DNA of 7,644 bases from contig DCAW01000098.1 of the NCBI GenBank assembly GCA_002313895.1, forward strand, positions 22,040 through 29,683. Reading direction: 5' to 3'. Positions within the stretch are counted from its first letter, which is position 1. Each line of letters begins with the position of its first letter. Made by a program: the position numbers and the translations under genes. The notes under the pieces are model-generated. The model was not told the DNA's origin. It saw only the letters and a program-made list of their open reading frames with translations, and made no database searches. Source of the stretch: Dehalococcoidia bacterium UBA1123. Lineage in GTDB: Bacteria > Chloroflexota > Dehalococcoidia > Lucifugimonadales > UBA1123. Below are positions 1 to 6,968 of the stretch, piece by piece.

Positions 1-80
1 ATGCGCCAGGGCGAGATATGGTCTGAACGCCTTGCGGGTGCTCGCGGAATATCGGAACGTCGGTCATGGATGAGATCGTG
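1..80. other. Window edge: no confident gene
   Basis: Two weak readings are open to the window edge. On the minus strand an ATG at 65-67 starts a frame of 22 codons (MTDVPIFREHPQG...) with no evident ribosome site. On the plus strand a frame from base 2 ends at TGA 71-73 (ending RVLAEYRNVGHG), which would be the tail of a convergent gene. They use the same codon boundaries on opposite strands, so at most one is likely real. I do not recognise either. No terminator is visible. Confidence 0.2.
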
Positions 81-590
81 TCACGATTGAGGCTTAGAAA
101 ACTCGCGTTTTCGCCGCTTGAACACGTGGCTTCTGGCGGCTCTGGCTTCGCAGGAGTCTTTGACTTCGAGTAGATGTGTGTCTATTACCTTGTGAAACAT
201 AGGGCGTGTGTAGATTAGCGTGCCAAACCAGCCGAAAAAGGGAAATCTATTCCACATGATTTCGCCAACGTGGCTGAGTTTTGTTTGGCCTCCCAAATCC
301 TCGAATATGAACTCTTCGTGAAAATAATCGAGTGGCCCCTCCAAGCCTTCGAGCACAATGCGTTCGCGTTCATACAGCGTGATTTTCTCCGGTGTTATGT
401 AGGTGAATATTCTCGCTTTGATTTTGAACTCTACAACCAGTGTGTCGCCGTCTTGAGAAAGTACCTTAGAATACTATTTGCTGTCTTCGGAATCATATCC
501 CCGATTGAACGCAGTCATCTTCTGATAGACCATCTCACAGGGCGCGTCGATCAATATAAATTGCTCTTTTAGTTGGACAGGTTTGACCAT
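81..590 (-). pseudogene. SRPBCC (START/Bet v1-like) domain protein interrupted by an in-frame TAG
   Basis: The minus strand encodes a protein of about 168 residues in one frame from ATG 588-590 to TGA 81-83, broken only by a TAG at 474-476 (codon 39). The start is supported by GGAAGGG (597-603) six bases upstream; a longer start at 612-614 has no good ribosome site. Before the stop lies FILIDAPCEMVYQKMTAF, a typical first strand and helix of SRPBCC proteins. After it come QDGDTLVVEFKIKAR, ERIVLEGLEGPLDYFHEEF and a C-terminal long helix through FHKVIDTHLLEVKDSCEAR. The reading frame and domain logic continue straight across the TAG, so a single base change or a sequencing error is the simplest reading. 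SRPBCC proteins bind hydrophobic ligands; the ligand here is unknown. The C-terminal part could only be made separately from an internal start such as GTG at 354-356. It follows trpF on the same strand but has no evident link to tryptophan synthesis. Confidence 0.75.
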
Positions 591-601
591 CACGTTCCCT
601 T

Positions 602-633
602 CCAATAAATTCATCGTGGTTTAATTTCATTGG
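602..633. repeat. Imperfect AT-rich inverted repeat after trpF
   Basis: On the minus strand CCAAT-g-AAATT (623-633) can pair with AATTTATTGG (602-611), giving ten base pairs with one bulged base and an 11-base loop. The 3' arm touches the GGAAGGG ribosome site of the SRPBCC gene. No T-run follows, so it is not a standard terminator. It could be an operator or a translation-modulating hairpin, or chance. The rest of the 80-base gap between trpF and the SRPBCC gene shows no convincing promoter. Confidence 0.35.
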
Positions 634-670
634 ATGATTGGGCGAGGTTCAAGATTCAGATAATGTCGAG

Positions 671-1321
671 TCAAGACCGAACTTCGTGCGCGAAAGCATT
701 TATTCTGTCGGCGTCTTTGATGCCGTCTGTCTCGACGCCGCTAGACACATCCACGCCCCAGGGCGACACCGTTTGGATCGCAGATGCCACGTTTTCAGGC
801 GTGAGTCCGCCAGCTAGAAAAACGGGGTATTGTCGGGCAATTTCCCAGGCGATTGTCCAGTCGAAGGTCTTGCCGGTCCCGCCCAATGAACCGGATTCGT
901 GCTTATCGAGCAACGCCATGTGTCCTCTGCTAACTGCGATTTCCACCTTGCGGGATGCGTCTGCTACCGCTTCGACGCGAGGCAGGGAATCCATGACCCT
1001 CACGTGTCTGATAACAGGGGCGTCGATAGTCGCCCACAAACCTGTCGGTTCGTCACCACAAAGCTGAACGTAATCCAGTCCGCATTTTTTTATCGCCGAG
1101 TTTATTAAATTCGCAGACTGATTTGCGAAAAGGCCCACCAGCGCGGGTTCGCCGTCTTTTTCTCGCGATCTGTAGTCATTTATCAGATCCTCTGCTTCGT
1201 CAGGTTGAAGCTGTCTTCGAACGCCTTCCACAAAATTGAACCCGAGAAAGTCAGCGCCTGCATCTGCTGCGACTATCGCATGGTACACGTCTCGCAGACC
1301 ACATATCTTGAACTTTGTCAT
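671..1321 (-). CDS. trpF: Phosphoribosylanthranilate isomerase
   Basis: This 216-residue (beta/alpha)8 barrel enzyme carries out the Amadori rearrangement of phosphoribosylanthranilate to the deoxyribulose product used by TrpC. The N-terminal KICGLRD holds the catalytic Cys7. GFNFVEGVRRQLQP (27-40) matches the family segment usually ending SRR. Asp139 in LLDKHE is the likely general acid. GGTG at 147-150, LAGGLTPENV (169-178) and GVDVSSGVE (189-197) form the phosphate-binding face. The usual VQLHGDE is VQLCGDE here, a variant of uncertain consequence. The start overlaps the trpC stop by 4 bases (ATGA), with a GAGG site about 8 bases upstream, so translation is likely coupled. It has four tryptophans, more than the other biosynthetic enzymes of the operon. 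It is the last trp gene in the window; trpB and trpA do not follow. Confidence 0.96.
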   Translation of the reverse strand: MTKFKICGLRDVYHAIVAADAGADFLGFNFVEGVRRQLQPDEAEDLINDYRSREKDGEPALVGLFANQSANLINSAIKKCGLDYVQLCGDEPTGLWATIDAPVIRHVRVMDSLPRVEAVADASRKVEIAVSRGHMALLDKHESGSLGGTGKTFDWTIAWEIARQYPVFLAGGLTPENVASAIQTVSPWGVDVSSGVETDGIKDADRINAFAHEVRS

Positions 1322-2115
1322 ACAAGTCCCCTCAGCTTCCGGCCAATGTCGTCGGACGTAATCAGCGCTTCGCCGATCAGCGCGGCATGGGCGCCGGCGG
1401 CCTGCACTCTCGAAATGTCCTCAGGACTGTTGATGCCGCTCTCGCTCACCACGATTTTTCCTGACGGAATTTTCCCGGCCAACTGCTCCGTCACCGACAT
1501 ATCGGTTACGAACGTGCGAAGATTTCGATTATTGACTCCAATGATTTCAGCGCCTAAATCCAGCGCCGTCTCTAGTTCTGATTCGTCATGGACCTCGACC
1601 AGCGTCTGCATCCAGAATTTTTCTGCCAATTCTCGAAGCTCCGCAAGCTTAGCAGGCGAAAGCATTGCGACAATCAATAAGATCGCGTCCGCGCCATAGG
1701 CCCGTGCTTCATAAATCTGATATGGGTCGTATATGAACTCTTTGCGAAGAACCGGGACGCCAAGCGGATACACGGTGTCGTGGACTGTCGAAAGATGCTC
1801 GATGCTCCCTTGAAAGTGGTCAGCATTGGTAAGCACCGAGATCGCGGCGGCGCCATTTTGAGCATATGTGCTGGCGATTTCCGCTGGATCGAAATCCTCG
1901 CGAAGCAGTCCTTTTGCTGGCGACGCCTTTTTCACTTCGGCGATGATTCTCACTCGGTTGCCCATAAGTGATCCAGCAAAATTGAGAGGCCGCGATTGAG
2001 CCTCTATCCGTCCTTCTAGTTCCGAGACCGGAACATCGAACTTCAATCGTTCAACGTCCTGATGTTTGACCTCGACGATCTGTTTCAAAATGTCGGGAGC
2101 GCTAGGAAGTACCAT
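1318..2115 (-). CDS. trpC: Indole-3-glycerol-phosphate synthase
   Basis: This 265-residue (beta/alpha)8 barrel enzyme converts carboxyphenylamino-deoxyribulose phosphate to indole-3-glycerol phosphate, CO2 and water. Catalytic residues can be placed by motif, numbered from the ATG at 2115: Glu60 and Lys62 in IIAEVKKASPAKG, Lys125 in VLRKEF, Glu174 in LVEVHDE, Asn195 in GVNNRNL and Glu225 in VVSESGI. The phosphate-binding end GAHAALIGEAL is near 241-251. It is a stand-alone enzyme, not fused to TrpF as in E. coli. A five-residue longer form from TTG at 2130 is possible but less likely because of the AAAGGA site. It overlaps the HAD gene by 14 bases and trpF by 4 bases. Confidence 0.96.
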   Translation of the reverse strand: MVLPSAPDILKQIVEVKHQDVERLKFDVPVSELEGRIEAQSRPLNFAGSLMGNRVRIIAEVKKASPAKGLLREDFDPAEIASTYAQNGAAAISVLTNADHFQGSIEHLSTVHDTVYPLGVPVLRKEFIYDPYQIYEARAYGADAILLIVAMLSPAKLAELRELAEKFWMQTLVEVHDESELETALDLGAEIIGVNNRNLRTFVTDMSVTEQLAGKIPSGKIVVSESGINSPEDISRVQAAGAHAALIGEALITSDDIGRKLRGLV

Positions 2116-2794
2116 TTGGGTTCCTTTCAACGATGCAACGGACGAACTCCTGGTCTACGCCCGCAAGGACAGTCATATTCGGAAACGCATCGAACTCTTT
2201 GGGCGATGTTGTTCCTGACAGAACAGCCACGAATTCAACCTCAGCAGCCTCGGCGGTTTTTGCGTCGGTTATGCTGTCACCAACATAAATGACTTCTTGA
2301 CGGCTGACGCTGAGATTTTCCATTGCCAGAAGTAGGCTGTCGGGAGCGGGCTTATGGCGGTCCACGTCTTCTCCGCCCACTATGTTGTCGAAATATCGGA
2401 GCAACCCTGCCCTGCCTAGTATATCTTCAATGCGATACCGATACTTTGTCGACACAATGCCCATTGTATAGCCACGATTTTTCAGGTCATCCAGGGCTTC
2501 GGGAACCTTTGGGAATATGACGGTGTTGTCCGCCATTATCTGGTCTGCTCGATCGCCGAACAATGCCAAAAACTTGTCTGCATTGGGCTGCTGTTCCTCT
2601 CCAGCCAGAACAACCAGAGCCTCCGAAAGGTGGAGACCGATGGTGCGCCCAATCTCGTCGCTGGATGCTTCCGGCAGGCCGAGTCCTCGAAGGCCGTAGT
2701 TCACGCATTCTACAATCGGAATCGACGAGTCTGCGAGCGTGAAATCGAAATCGAAAATAATCGTTTTGAGTGATACGCTGTCGTGGTCACTCAA
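2102..2794 (-). CDS. HAD-superfamily hydrolase, phosphoglycolate phosphatase/PpaX-like, in trp operon
   Basis: This 230-residue protein is a HAD-family phosphatase with all four motifs. Motif I is DFDFTLAD with nucleophile Asp15 and acid/base Asp17; motif II is VSTK (114-117). Motif III is Lys148 in HKPAPD, and motif IV is GDSITDAKTA (172-181) with Asp173 and Asp177. A helical cap domain lies between motifs I and II, as in the Gph/PpaX/beta-phosphoglucomutase group. Phe18 replaces the usual Gly of DxDGT. The only start after the upstream in-frame TGA is a TTG at 2792-2794, which overlaps trpD by 8 bases. No clear ribosome site is seen, so translation is probably coupled to trpD. Its 3' end overlaps trpC by 14 bases. 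No phosphatase step is known in tryptophan synthesis. Removal of pyrophosphate made by TrpD, or clean-up of a phosphorylated side product, are possible roles, but the substrate cannot be read from the sequence. Confidence 0.9.
   Translation of the reverse strand: MSDHDSVSLKTIIFDFDFTLADSSIPIVECVNYGLRGLGLPEASSDEIGRTIGLHLSEALVVLAGEEQQPNADKFLALFGDRADQIMADNTVIFPKVPEALDDLKNRGYTMGIVSTKYRYRIEDILGRAGLLRYFDNIVGGEDVDRHKPAPDSLLLAMENLSVSRQEVIYVGDSITDAKTAEAAEVEFVAVLSGTTSPKEFDAFPNMTVLAGVDQEFVRCIVERNPNGTS
2122..2127 (-). promoter_or_regulatory. Shine-Dalgarno site that decides the trpC start
   Basis: AAAGGA on the minus strand lies 6 bases before an ATG at 2113-2115. A longer reading from TTG at 2128-2130 is possible, but the motif would then lie inside the coding sequence. 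The ATG is therefore preferred. The site is within the last codons of the HAD gene. Confidence 0.7.
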
Positions 2795-3800
2795 GCGTTT
2801 GGCTCAGTTCCGCCAACCCGGCCAGAACGCGGGAGGCAGCGCCGGAATCGATGGATTCTGACGCCTGCACGACGCCGTCGCTTAAACTTTCCGCAGCGCC
2901 TCCAACCGCCAGCGCTGCGGCAGCGTTCAACAACACCACATCCCTAGCGGGACCAGAAGTTCCGCCGAGAACGGATCTAACAGTCGCCGCGCTGTCGTCG
3001 GCGCTGGTCGCGGCGAGGGTTCCTGCGTCCGCTGTTTGCAGTCCAACCGAATTGGGCGTGAACGCGTATTCGGTGACGCTTCCGTCTTTCAATTCCCACA
3101 CTTGCGATGGCCCAGTGATCGTAAGCTCGTCCATGCCATCCTCGCCGTGGACGACAAGGGCACGCTCGCTTCCAAGAGTCCCCAAAACTTCAGCCATGCG
3201 ACGGGCCATCGCCGGGTCTGCCACTCCGATGACCTGTCGTTTTGCGCCGGCAGGGTTTGTCAGAGGCCCTAGAATGTTAAACACGTTCCGGATACCGATT
3301 TCGCGGCGAGGGCCTGCGGCAAACCGCATTGACGGGTGGTACCGCTGGGCGAACATGAATCCGAATCCGACCTCTTCAATGCACTGCTGCACGCCCTCTG
3401 GACTCAGGTCTATGTTCACGCCAAGGGCTTCCAGAACGTCCGCGCTGCCGGTCGCCCCAGACATGGCACGGTTACCGTGCTTAGCGACCTTTACCCCAGC
3501 CCCTGCCGCAACCAACGCTGCGGTTGTCGAGATATTAAAACTGCCGGATCTGTCTCCACCCGTGCCGGCTGTGTCCACCAGGACGCCAGACACCGACACA
3601 TGAAGGGCCTTTTCGCGCATCACACGGGCCATGCCCGCGATTTCCTGCACGGTTTCGCCCTTGAGCCTCAGAGCAGTGACATACGCGCCGAACTGGGCGG
3701 GCGTGGCATCTCCTTTCATTATTTCGTTCATAGACGCAGCGGCCTCGTCCAATGTCAGGGAATGGCCCTCGACCAGGGCGTCAATTGCTTCTCGAATCAT
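2787..3800 (-). CDS. trpD: Anthranilate phosphoribosyltransferase
   Basis: This 337-residue protein transfers phosphoribose from PRPP to anthranilate, giving phosphoribosylanthranilate and pyrophosphate. The PRPP-binding signature DTAGTGGDRSGSFNIST spans 76-92. The anthranilate and PRPP loop KHGNRAMSG is at 107-115. RREIGIRNVFNILGPLTNP spans 165-183, and the magnesium-binding DE pair lies in HGEDGMDE (218-225). Length and motif order are those of the stand-alone family, without the TrpG fusion found in enteric bacteria. A perfect AGGAGG defines the start. The last 8 bases overlap the following HAD phosphatase gene. The pyrimidine nucleoside phosphorylase family is related but is excluded by the GTGGD and KHGNR motifs and the trp context. 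Confidence 0.97.
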   Translation of the reverse strand: MIREAIDALVEGHSLTLDEAAASMNEIMKGDATPAQFGAYVTALRLKGETVQEIAGMARVMREKALHVSVSGVLVDTAGTGGDRSGSFNISTTAALVAAGAGVKVAKHGNRAMSGATGSADVLEALGVNIDLSPEGVQQCIEEVGFGFMFAQRYHPSMRFAAGPRREIGIRNVFNILGPLTNPAGAKRQVIGVADPAMARRMAEVLGTLGSERALVVHGEDGMDELTITGPSQVWELKDGSVTEYAFTPNSVGLQTADAGTLAATSADDSAATVRSVLGGTSGPARDVVLLNAAAALAVGGAAESLSDGVVQASESIDSGAASRVLAGLAELSQTLE

Positions 3801-3805
3801 CTCTG

Positions 3806-3811
3806 CCTCCT
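3806..3811 (-). promoter_or_regulatory. Strong Shine-Dalgarno site of trpD
   Basis: A full AGGAGG on the minus strand lies 5 bases before the trpD ATG (3798-3800), inside the 30-base trpG-trpD gap. It is the best ribosome site among the trp genes here and fixes the trpD start. Confidence 0.85.
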
Positions 3812-3830
3812 GACCCCAAAGGGTCGAGCG

Positions 3831-4394
3831 TCACATATCAAGAAAATTTTGAAGAAGGTCCTTCCCGACTTTGGTCATTATGGACTCAGGATGGAACTGA
3901 ATGCCTTCGACCGGATATTCACTGTGACGAACGCCCATGATTATGCCGTTGTCTGTCCAGGCCGTAACTTCAAGCTCGGCGGGCAGATCGTCCCTGTACA
4001 CCGCCAGGGAATGATATCTGATCGCTTCGAAGGGGTTTGGCAGACCCTTGAATACGCCTTTTCCATCATGATTGATCAGAGAGGTTTTGCCGTGCATTAT
4101 CTCGCCAGCTCCTCCCACAGTTCCGCCGTATGCGTATCCCACACACTGGTGTCCGAGACAGACGCCCAACATCGGCGTTTCGGCTCCGAAATGTCGGATC
4201 ACGTCGTTGGAGATTCCAGCCTGTTCGGGAGTGCGAGGGCCTGGCGAAAGGACGATCTTGGTCGGGGCCAATTCTGTGATCTCCTCCAGGTCGATCTCAT
4301 TGTTCCGAGCCACCTTGACGTCTGCGCCTAGCTCGCATAGGTACTGATAGAGGTTGTAAGTAAAACTATCGTAATTGTCTATCAAGAGTATCAT
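3831..4394 (-). CDS. trpG: Anthranilate synthase component II (glutamine amidotransferase)
   Basis: This 187-residue class I glutamine amidotransferase supplies ammonia from glutamine to TrpE. The catalytic triad is visible: Cys79 in GVCLGHQ, and His168 and Glu170 in QFHPES. Other family motifs are DNYDSFTYN (6-14), LSPGPRTPEQAGIS (49-62) in the oxyanion-hole region, HGKTS (101-105) and RYHSL (126-130). Length matches the stand-alone TrpG/PabA family, which usually has about 190 residues. A GGAG motif lies about 8 bases before the ATG. The gene follows trpE after a 56-base gap holding a GC hairpin and precedes trpD by 30 bases. In many bacteria one TrpG/PabA protein also serves 4-aminodeoxychorismate synthase for folate; whether that holds here cannot be told from this window. 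Confidence 0.97.
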   Translation of the reverse strand: MILLIDNYDSFTYNLYQYLCELGADVKVARNNEIDLEEITELAPTKIVLSPGPRTPEQAGISNDVIRHFGAETPMLGVCLGHQCVGYAYGGTVGGAGEIMHGKTSLINHDGKGVFKGLPNPFEAIRYHSLAVYRDDLPAELEVTAWTDNGIIMGVRHSEYPVEGIQFHPESIMTKVGKDLLQNFLDM

Positions 4395-4415
4395 TTCGTT
4401 AACTCCAGCCAGCTA

Positions 4416-4435
4416 GGGCGGCAGGTGTACCGCCC
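4416..4435. repeat. GC-rich inverted repeat between trpE and trpG
   Basis: GGGCGG (4416-4421) and CCGCCC (4430-4435) form a perfect 6-bp GC stem with an 8-base loop in the 56-base gap between trpE and trpG, the widest gap inside the trp operon. No T-run follows on the minus strand, so it does not look like an intrinsic terminator. It could act as an RNA stability or processing element between the two anthranilate synthase genes, but that is inference. Confidence 0.5.
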
Positions 4436-4450
4436 CGATTTTGAACCGCG

Positions 4451-5896
4451 CTATTTCATCTCCGATTCGGCCTGATCTATGGCACGCAGCGTCGCCGATG
4501 CTTTGTGAATCGTCTCCATGTATTCTTCCTCGGCGGTGCTGTCGTAGACGATTCCGCCTCCAGCTTGAGCGTAGGCGACGCCGTCCTTGACGACTAGCGT
4601 TCGGATGGCGATGGCGGTGTCCATGTTGCCTTTGAAGTCGAAATATCCGACCGCGCCTGCGTAAACGCCGCGTTTGACAGGTTCCAACTCGGCGATGATC
4701 TCCATCGCTCGGATTTTCGGCGCACCGGACACAGTCCCCGCGGGGAAGCATGCCCTGAGCGCATCGTAGTTTGAGTAACCATCCTGAAGCGTTCCGGTGA
4801 CGTGCGACACCAGATGAATTACATGAGAGTAACGCTCAATGTCCATAACCTGCGACACTTCGACGGTGCCCGGCTGGCTGACCCGGCCAACATCATTTCG
4901 CCCCAGGTCGAGGAGCATGATGTGTTCTGCCCGTTCCTTCTCGCTGGTGCGTAGTTCTTCTTCAAGCTCTCTGTCCTCCTCTTCGTTGGAACCGCGTCGT
5001 CTGGTTCCCGCGATGGGATGGACGGCGACTTTGCCGTCCTGCACCTGCACGAGCATCTCAGGCGAGGCGCCCACAATTTGGAATCCGTCGAGTTCCAGAT
5101 AATACATGTATGGCGACGGATTGATGGCTCTCAGTGCCCTGTATATCTGGAATGGGTGAGCGCTGGTCTTGCGGGCCATGCGTTGGCCCACCACGGCTTG
5201 AATGACGTCCCCTGCAATGATGTACTCACGGGTCTTGTCGATCATGCTCTCATAAAATTCAGGCGTGATGTTCGTCTCGACCGGCGAGTCCTTCACTACA
5301 GGCCCGTTGCCCGATTTAGGCACTTTTACCGGGGCGTCGAGCCGAGCCACGATGTCATCTATCCTCTGCACCGCCTCGGAGTAAGCCCGATCGACGTCGC
5401 CGTCGAGATGCGCGTGGCTCACGACTTTAATTTTGTGCCTCAGATGGTCGAATATCACGAAGGTCGATGTCAGCATAAATATCGAGTCTGGGACGCCGAT
5501 AGGGTCGGCTTCAGGCGTGGGCAGTTTTTCGAAGTAACGCACGGCGTCGTAGGTCAGATATCCGACCGCGCCACCGTTGAACCGCTCCGAGCCTGGAACG
5601 TCGGCCATCGTGTACTTGGCCAGCTCAACTTCGATGGGTTTCAGGGGGTCCACTTCGCCATACTCTTCACCTTTTCCGGTTCTGAACACTTTTGTCGGCT
5701 CTGTTCCAATGAAGCTATATCTTGCTATATGCTCTCCGCCCTCAACGCTCTCAAGCAAGAATGAGTACGGAGGTCGGGCGATTTTCAAGTAAGCGGAAAC
5801 TGGGGTTTCCAGGTCCGCGTTGATCTCTCTGTATATGGGGACCAGGTTGGCGGTCTTCGCGTACTGCTCAACCTGTTCCTGCGTTGGTGAGTACAT
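4451..5896 (-). CDS. trpE: Anthranilate synthase component I
   Basis: This 481-residue protein is the chorismate-binding subunit, which with TrpG converts chorismate and glutamine (or ammonia) to anthranilate, pyruvate and glutamate. The N-terminal domain carries LLES at 47-50, the element linked to tryptophan feedback inhibition, and NPSPYM at 259-264 is the second feedback-site element. This suggests the enzyme is Trp-sensitive. The catalytic domain shows PIAGTRRRG (295-303), DLGRNDVGRV (330-339), PAGTVSGAPKIRAM (386-399) and GGGIV with a metal-binding EEE region near 447-458. Length is typical, and there is no fusion to a glutaminase domain. The start is supported by AGAGGT (5903-5908), which overlaps the trpS stop codon and lies 6 bases from the ATG, implying translational coupling to trpS. 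The protein contains no tryptophan. PabB is a less likely alternative given the feedback motifs and the trp context. Confidence 0.97.
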   Translation of the reverse strand: MYSPTQEQVEQYAKTANLVPIYREINADLETPVSAYLKIARPPYSFLLESVEGGEHIARYSFIGTEPTKVFRTGKGEEYGEVDPLKPIEVELAKYTMADVPGSERFNGGAVGYLTYDAVRYFEKLPTPEADPIGVPDSIFMLTSTFVIFDHLRHKIKVVSHAHLDGDVDRAYSEAVQRIDDIVARLDAPVKVPKSGNGPVVKDSPVETNITPEFYESMIDKTREYIIAGDVIQAVVGQRMARKTSAHPFQIYRALRAINPSPYMYYLELDGFQIVGASPEMLVQVQDGKVAVHPIAGTRRRGSNEEEDRELEEELRTSEKERAEHIMLLDLGRNDVGRVSQPGTVEVSQVMDIERYSHVIHLVSHVTGTLQDGYSNYDALRACFPAGTVSGAPKIRAMEIIAELEPVKRGVYAGAVGYFDFKGNMDTAIAIRTLVVKDGVAYAQAGGGIVYDSTAEEEYMETIHKASATLRAIDQAESEMK

Positions 5897-5906
5897 TTTT
5901 TTACCT

Positions 5907-6968
5907 CTACTGCGACCGTGATTGGTCGGGCAGGACGAATCCGACGGCCTGCTTCATTTCTTGTATTTTAGGTTCGGCGACCTGGCGCGCTTGGTCTGCG
6001 CCTGTGGTGAGCAGACGATCCAGTTCGGCCACGTCGTCCATTAATTCGTAATATCTTTTTTGTATAGGCGCCAGGCCTTCGATTACGATCTCAGCGACTC
6101 GCTTTTTCAGGTCGCCGTAACCACGAGCGTCAGCGAAATCGGCTTCCACTTCAGACTCAGTCTGGTCGGTCAAGACTTTGTACATGCCGAGAAGGTTGTT
6201 GACACCCGCGCGCTCAGGATCATCTGAAAATCGAATCTCGTTTTCACTGTCGGTCACTGCTCTCATGACAGATCGTTGAATTTCTTTCGGTTCGTCAAGC
6301 AGACGGATCGCGTGACCTCGGATATGCGAGAAGCTCTTGGACATCTTCACATTAGGGTCATTCAATCCCATCACTCGGCCACCGACTTCGGGAATGACTG
6401 GTTCAGGCACCACGAACAGCTCGTTGTAGATTCTGTTGAACCTCTGGGCGATGTCTCTGGCAAGCTCCACGTGCTGTTTTTGATCCTCCCCCACTGGAAC
6501 CTCGTGGGCGCTATAGAGCAAGATGTCGCCAGCCATCAAAACGGGATAATCCAGCAATCCTGCCGATACGCTGTCCTGACCAGTCGATTTGTCCTTGAAT
6601 TGAGTCATGCGCTCGAGCCATCCAATCGGCGTCACGCAATTTAGAATCCAGCATGCCTCAGCGTGGGCTGTGACGTGGCTTTGGATGAAGAGCGTGCTCT
6701 TGTCAGGGTCGATTCCGCAGGCGAAAAGCATGGCTGCAAGCTCGCGGGTCTGACGCCGAAGCTCCTCTGGGTTCTGTTCCACGGTGATGGCGTGAAGATC
6801 GACGATGCAGAAAAAGTTGTCCTTCTGATCCTGCCGGTCCACCCAGCCTTTGAATGCGCCCAGATAGTTGCCCAGTTGCGGGTCGCCAGAGGGCTGGACT
6901 CCGCTGAACACTCTCCGACGGGTTTTTGATTGAGGTTGTGATTCGATTGTGTTTGATGTCGTTTGCAT
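5907..6968 (-). CDS. trpS: Tryptophanyl-tRNA synthetase
   Basis: This 353-residue protein is a class Ic aminoacyl-tRNA synthetase that charges tRNA-Trp with tryptophan in the cytoplasm using ATP. The N-terminal nucleotide-binding signature is PSGDPQLGNYLGA (residues 26-38), the TrpRS form of the HIGH motif. The second ATP-binding motif KMSKS is intact at 208-212. GDILLYSAHEVPVGEDQKQH (147-166) is the characteristic Trp-binding and dimer-interface region. Length is close to the usual 330-350, with about 18 extra polar residues before RVFSGVQPSG. The ATG at 6968 is used because a TAA codon sits immediately upstream in frame. It is the first gene after the Trp-specific T-box and ends 10 bases before trpE, so charging enzyme and biosynthetic genes share one transcript. 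The T-box directly upstream independently supports TrpRS over the related TyrRS. Confidence 0.97.
   Translation of the reverse strand: MQTTSNTIESQPQSKTRRRVFSGVQPSGDPQLGNYLGAFKGWVDRQDQKDNFFCIVDLHAITVEQNPEELRRQTRELAAMLFACGIDPDKSTLFIQSHVTAHAEACWILNCVTPIGWLERMTQFKDKSTGQDSVSAGLLDYPVLMAGDILLYSAHEVPVGEDQKQHVELARDIAQRFNRIYNELFVVPEPVIPEVGGRVMGLNDPNVKMSKSFSHIRGHAIRLLDEPKEIQRSVMRAVTDSENEIRFSDDPERAGVNNLLGMYKVLTDQTESEVEADFADARGYGDLKKRVAEIVIEGLAPIQKRYYELMDDVAELDRLLTTGADQARQVAEPKIQEMKQAVGFVLPDQSRSQ

Noticed and set aside
474..476. TAG read as pyrrolysine or another sense codon
   Set aside because: Nothing in the window indicates recoding; the seven other complete genes end in TAG, TGA or TAA as ordinary stops, and mutation or sequence error is simpler.
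591..670. A promoter in the trpF-SRPBCC gap (TTGAAC, 17 bases, TGAAAT)
   Set aside because: The -10 match is poor and no supporting elements are present; read-through from the trp operon is as likely.
2116..2130. TTG at 2128-2130 as trpC start
   Set aside because: AAAGGA at 2122-2127 is ideally spaced for the ATG at 2113-2115 and would be inside the coding sequence for the TTG start.
2770..3603. 277-codon open frame on the plus strand
   Set aside because: It is antisense to trpD; its Ser/Ala/Pro-rich composition is what the complement of an Ala/Gly-rich gene gives.
3336..4331. 331-codon open frame on the plus strand
   Set aside because: It lies antisense to trpD and trpG, which have intact family motifs; the plus-strand translation shows no recognisable domain.
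5018..5764. 248-codon open frame on the plus strand
   Set aside because: It is antisense to trpE and shows no recognisable domain.
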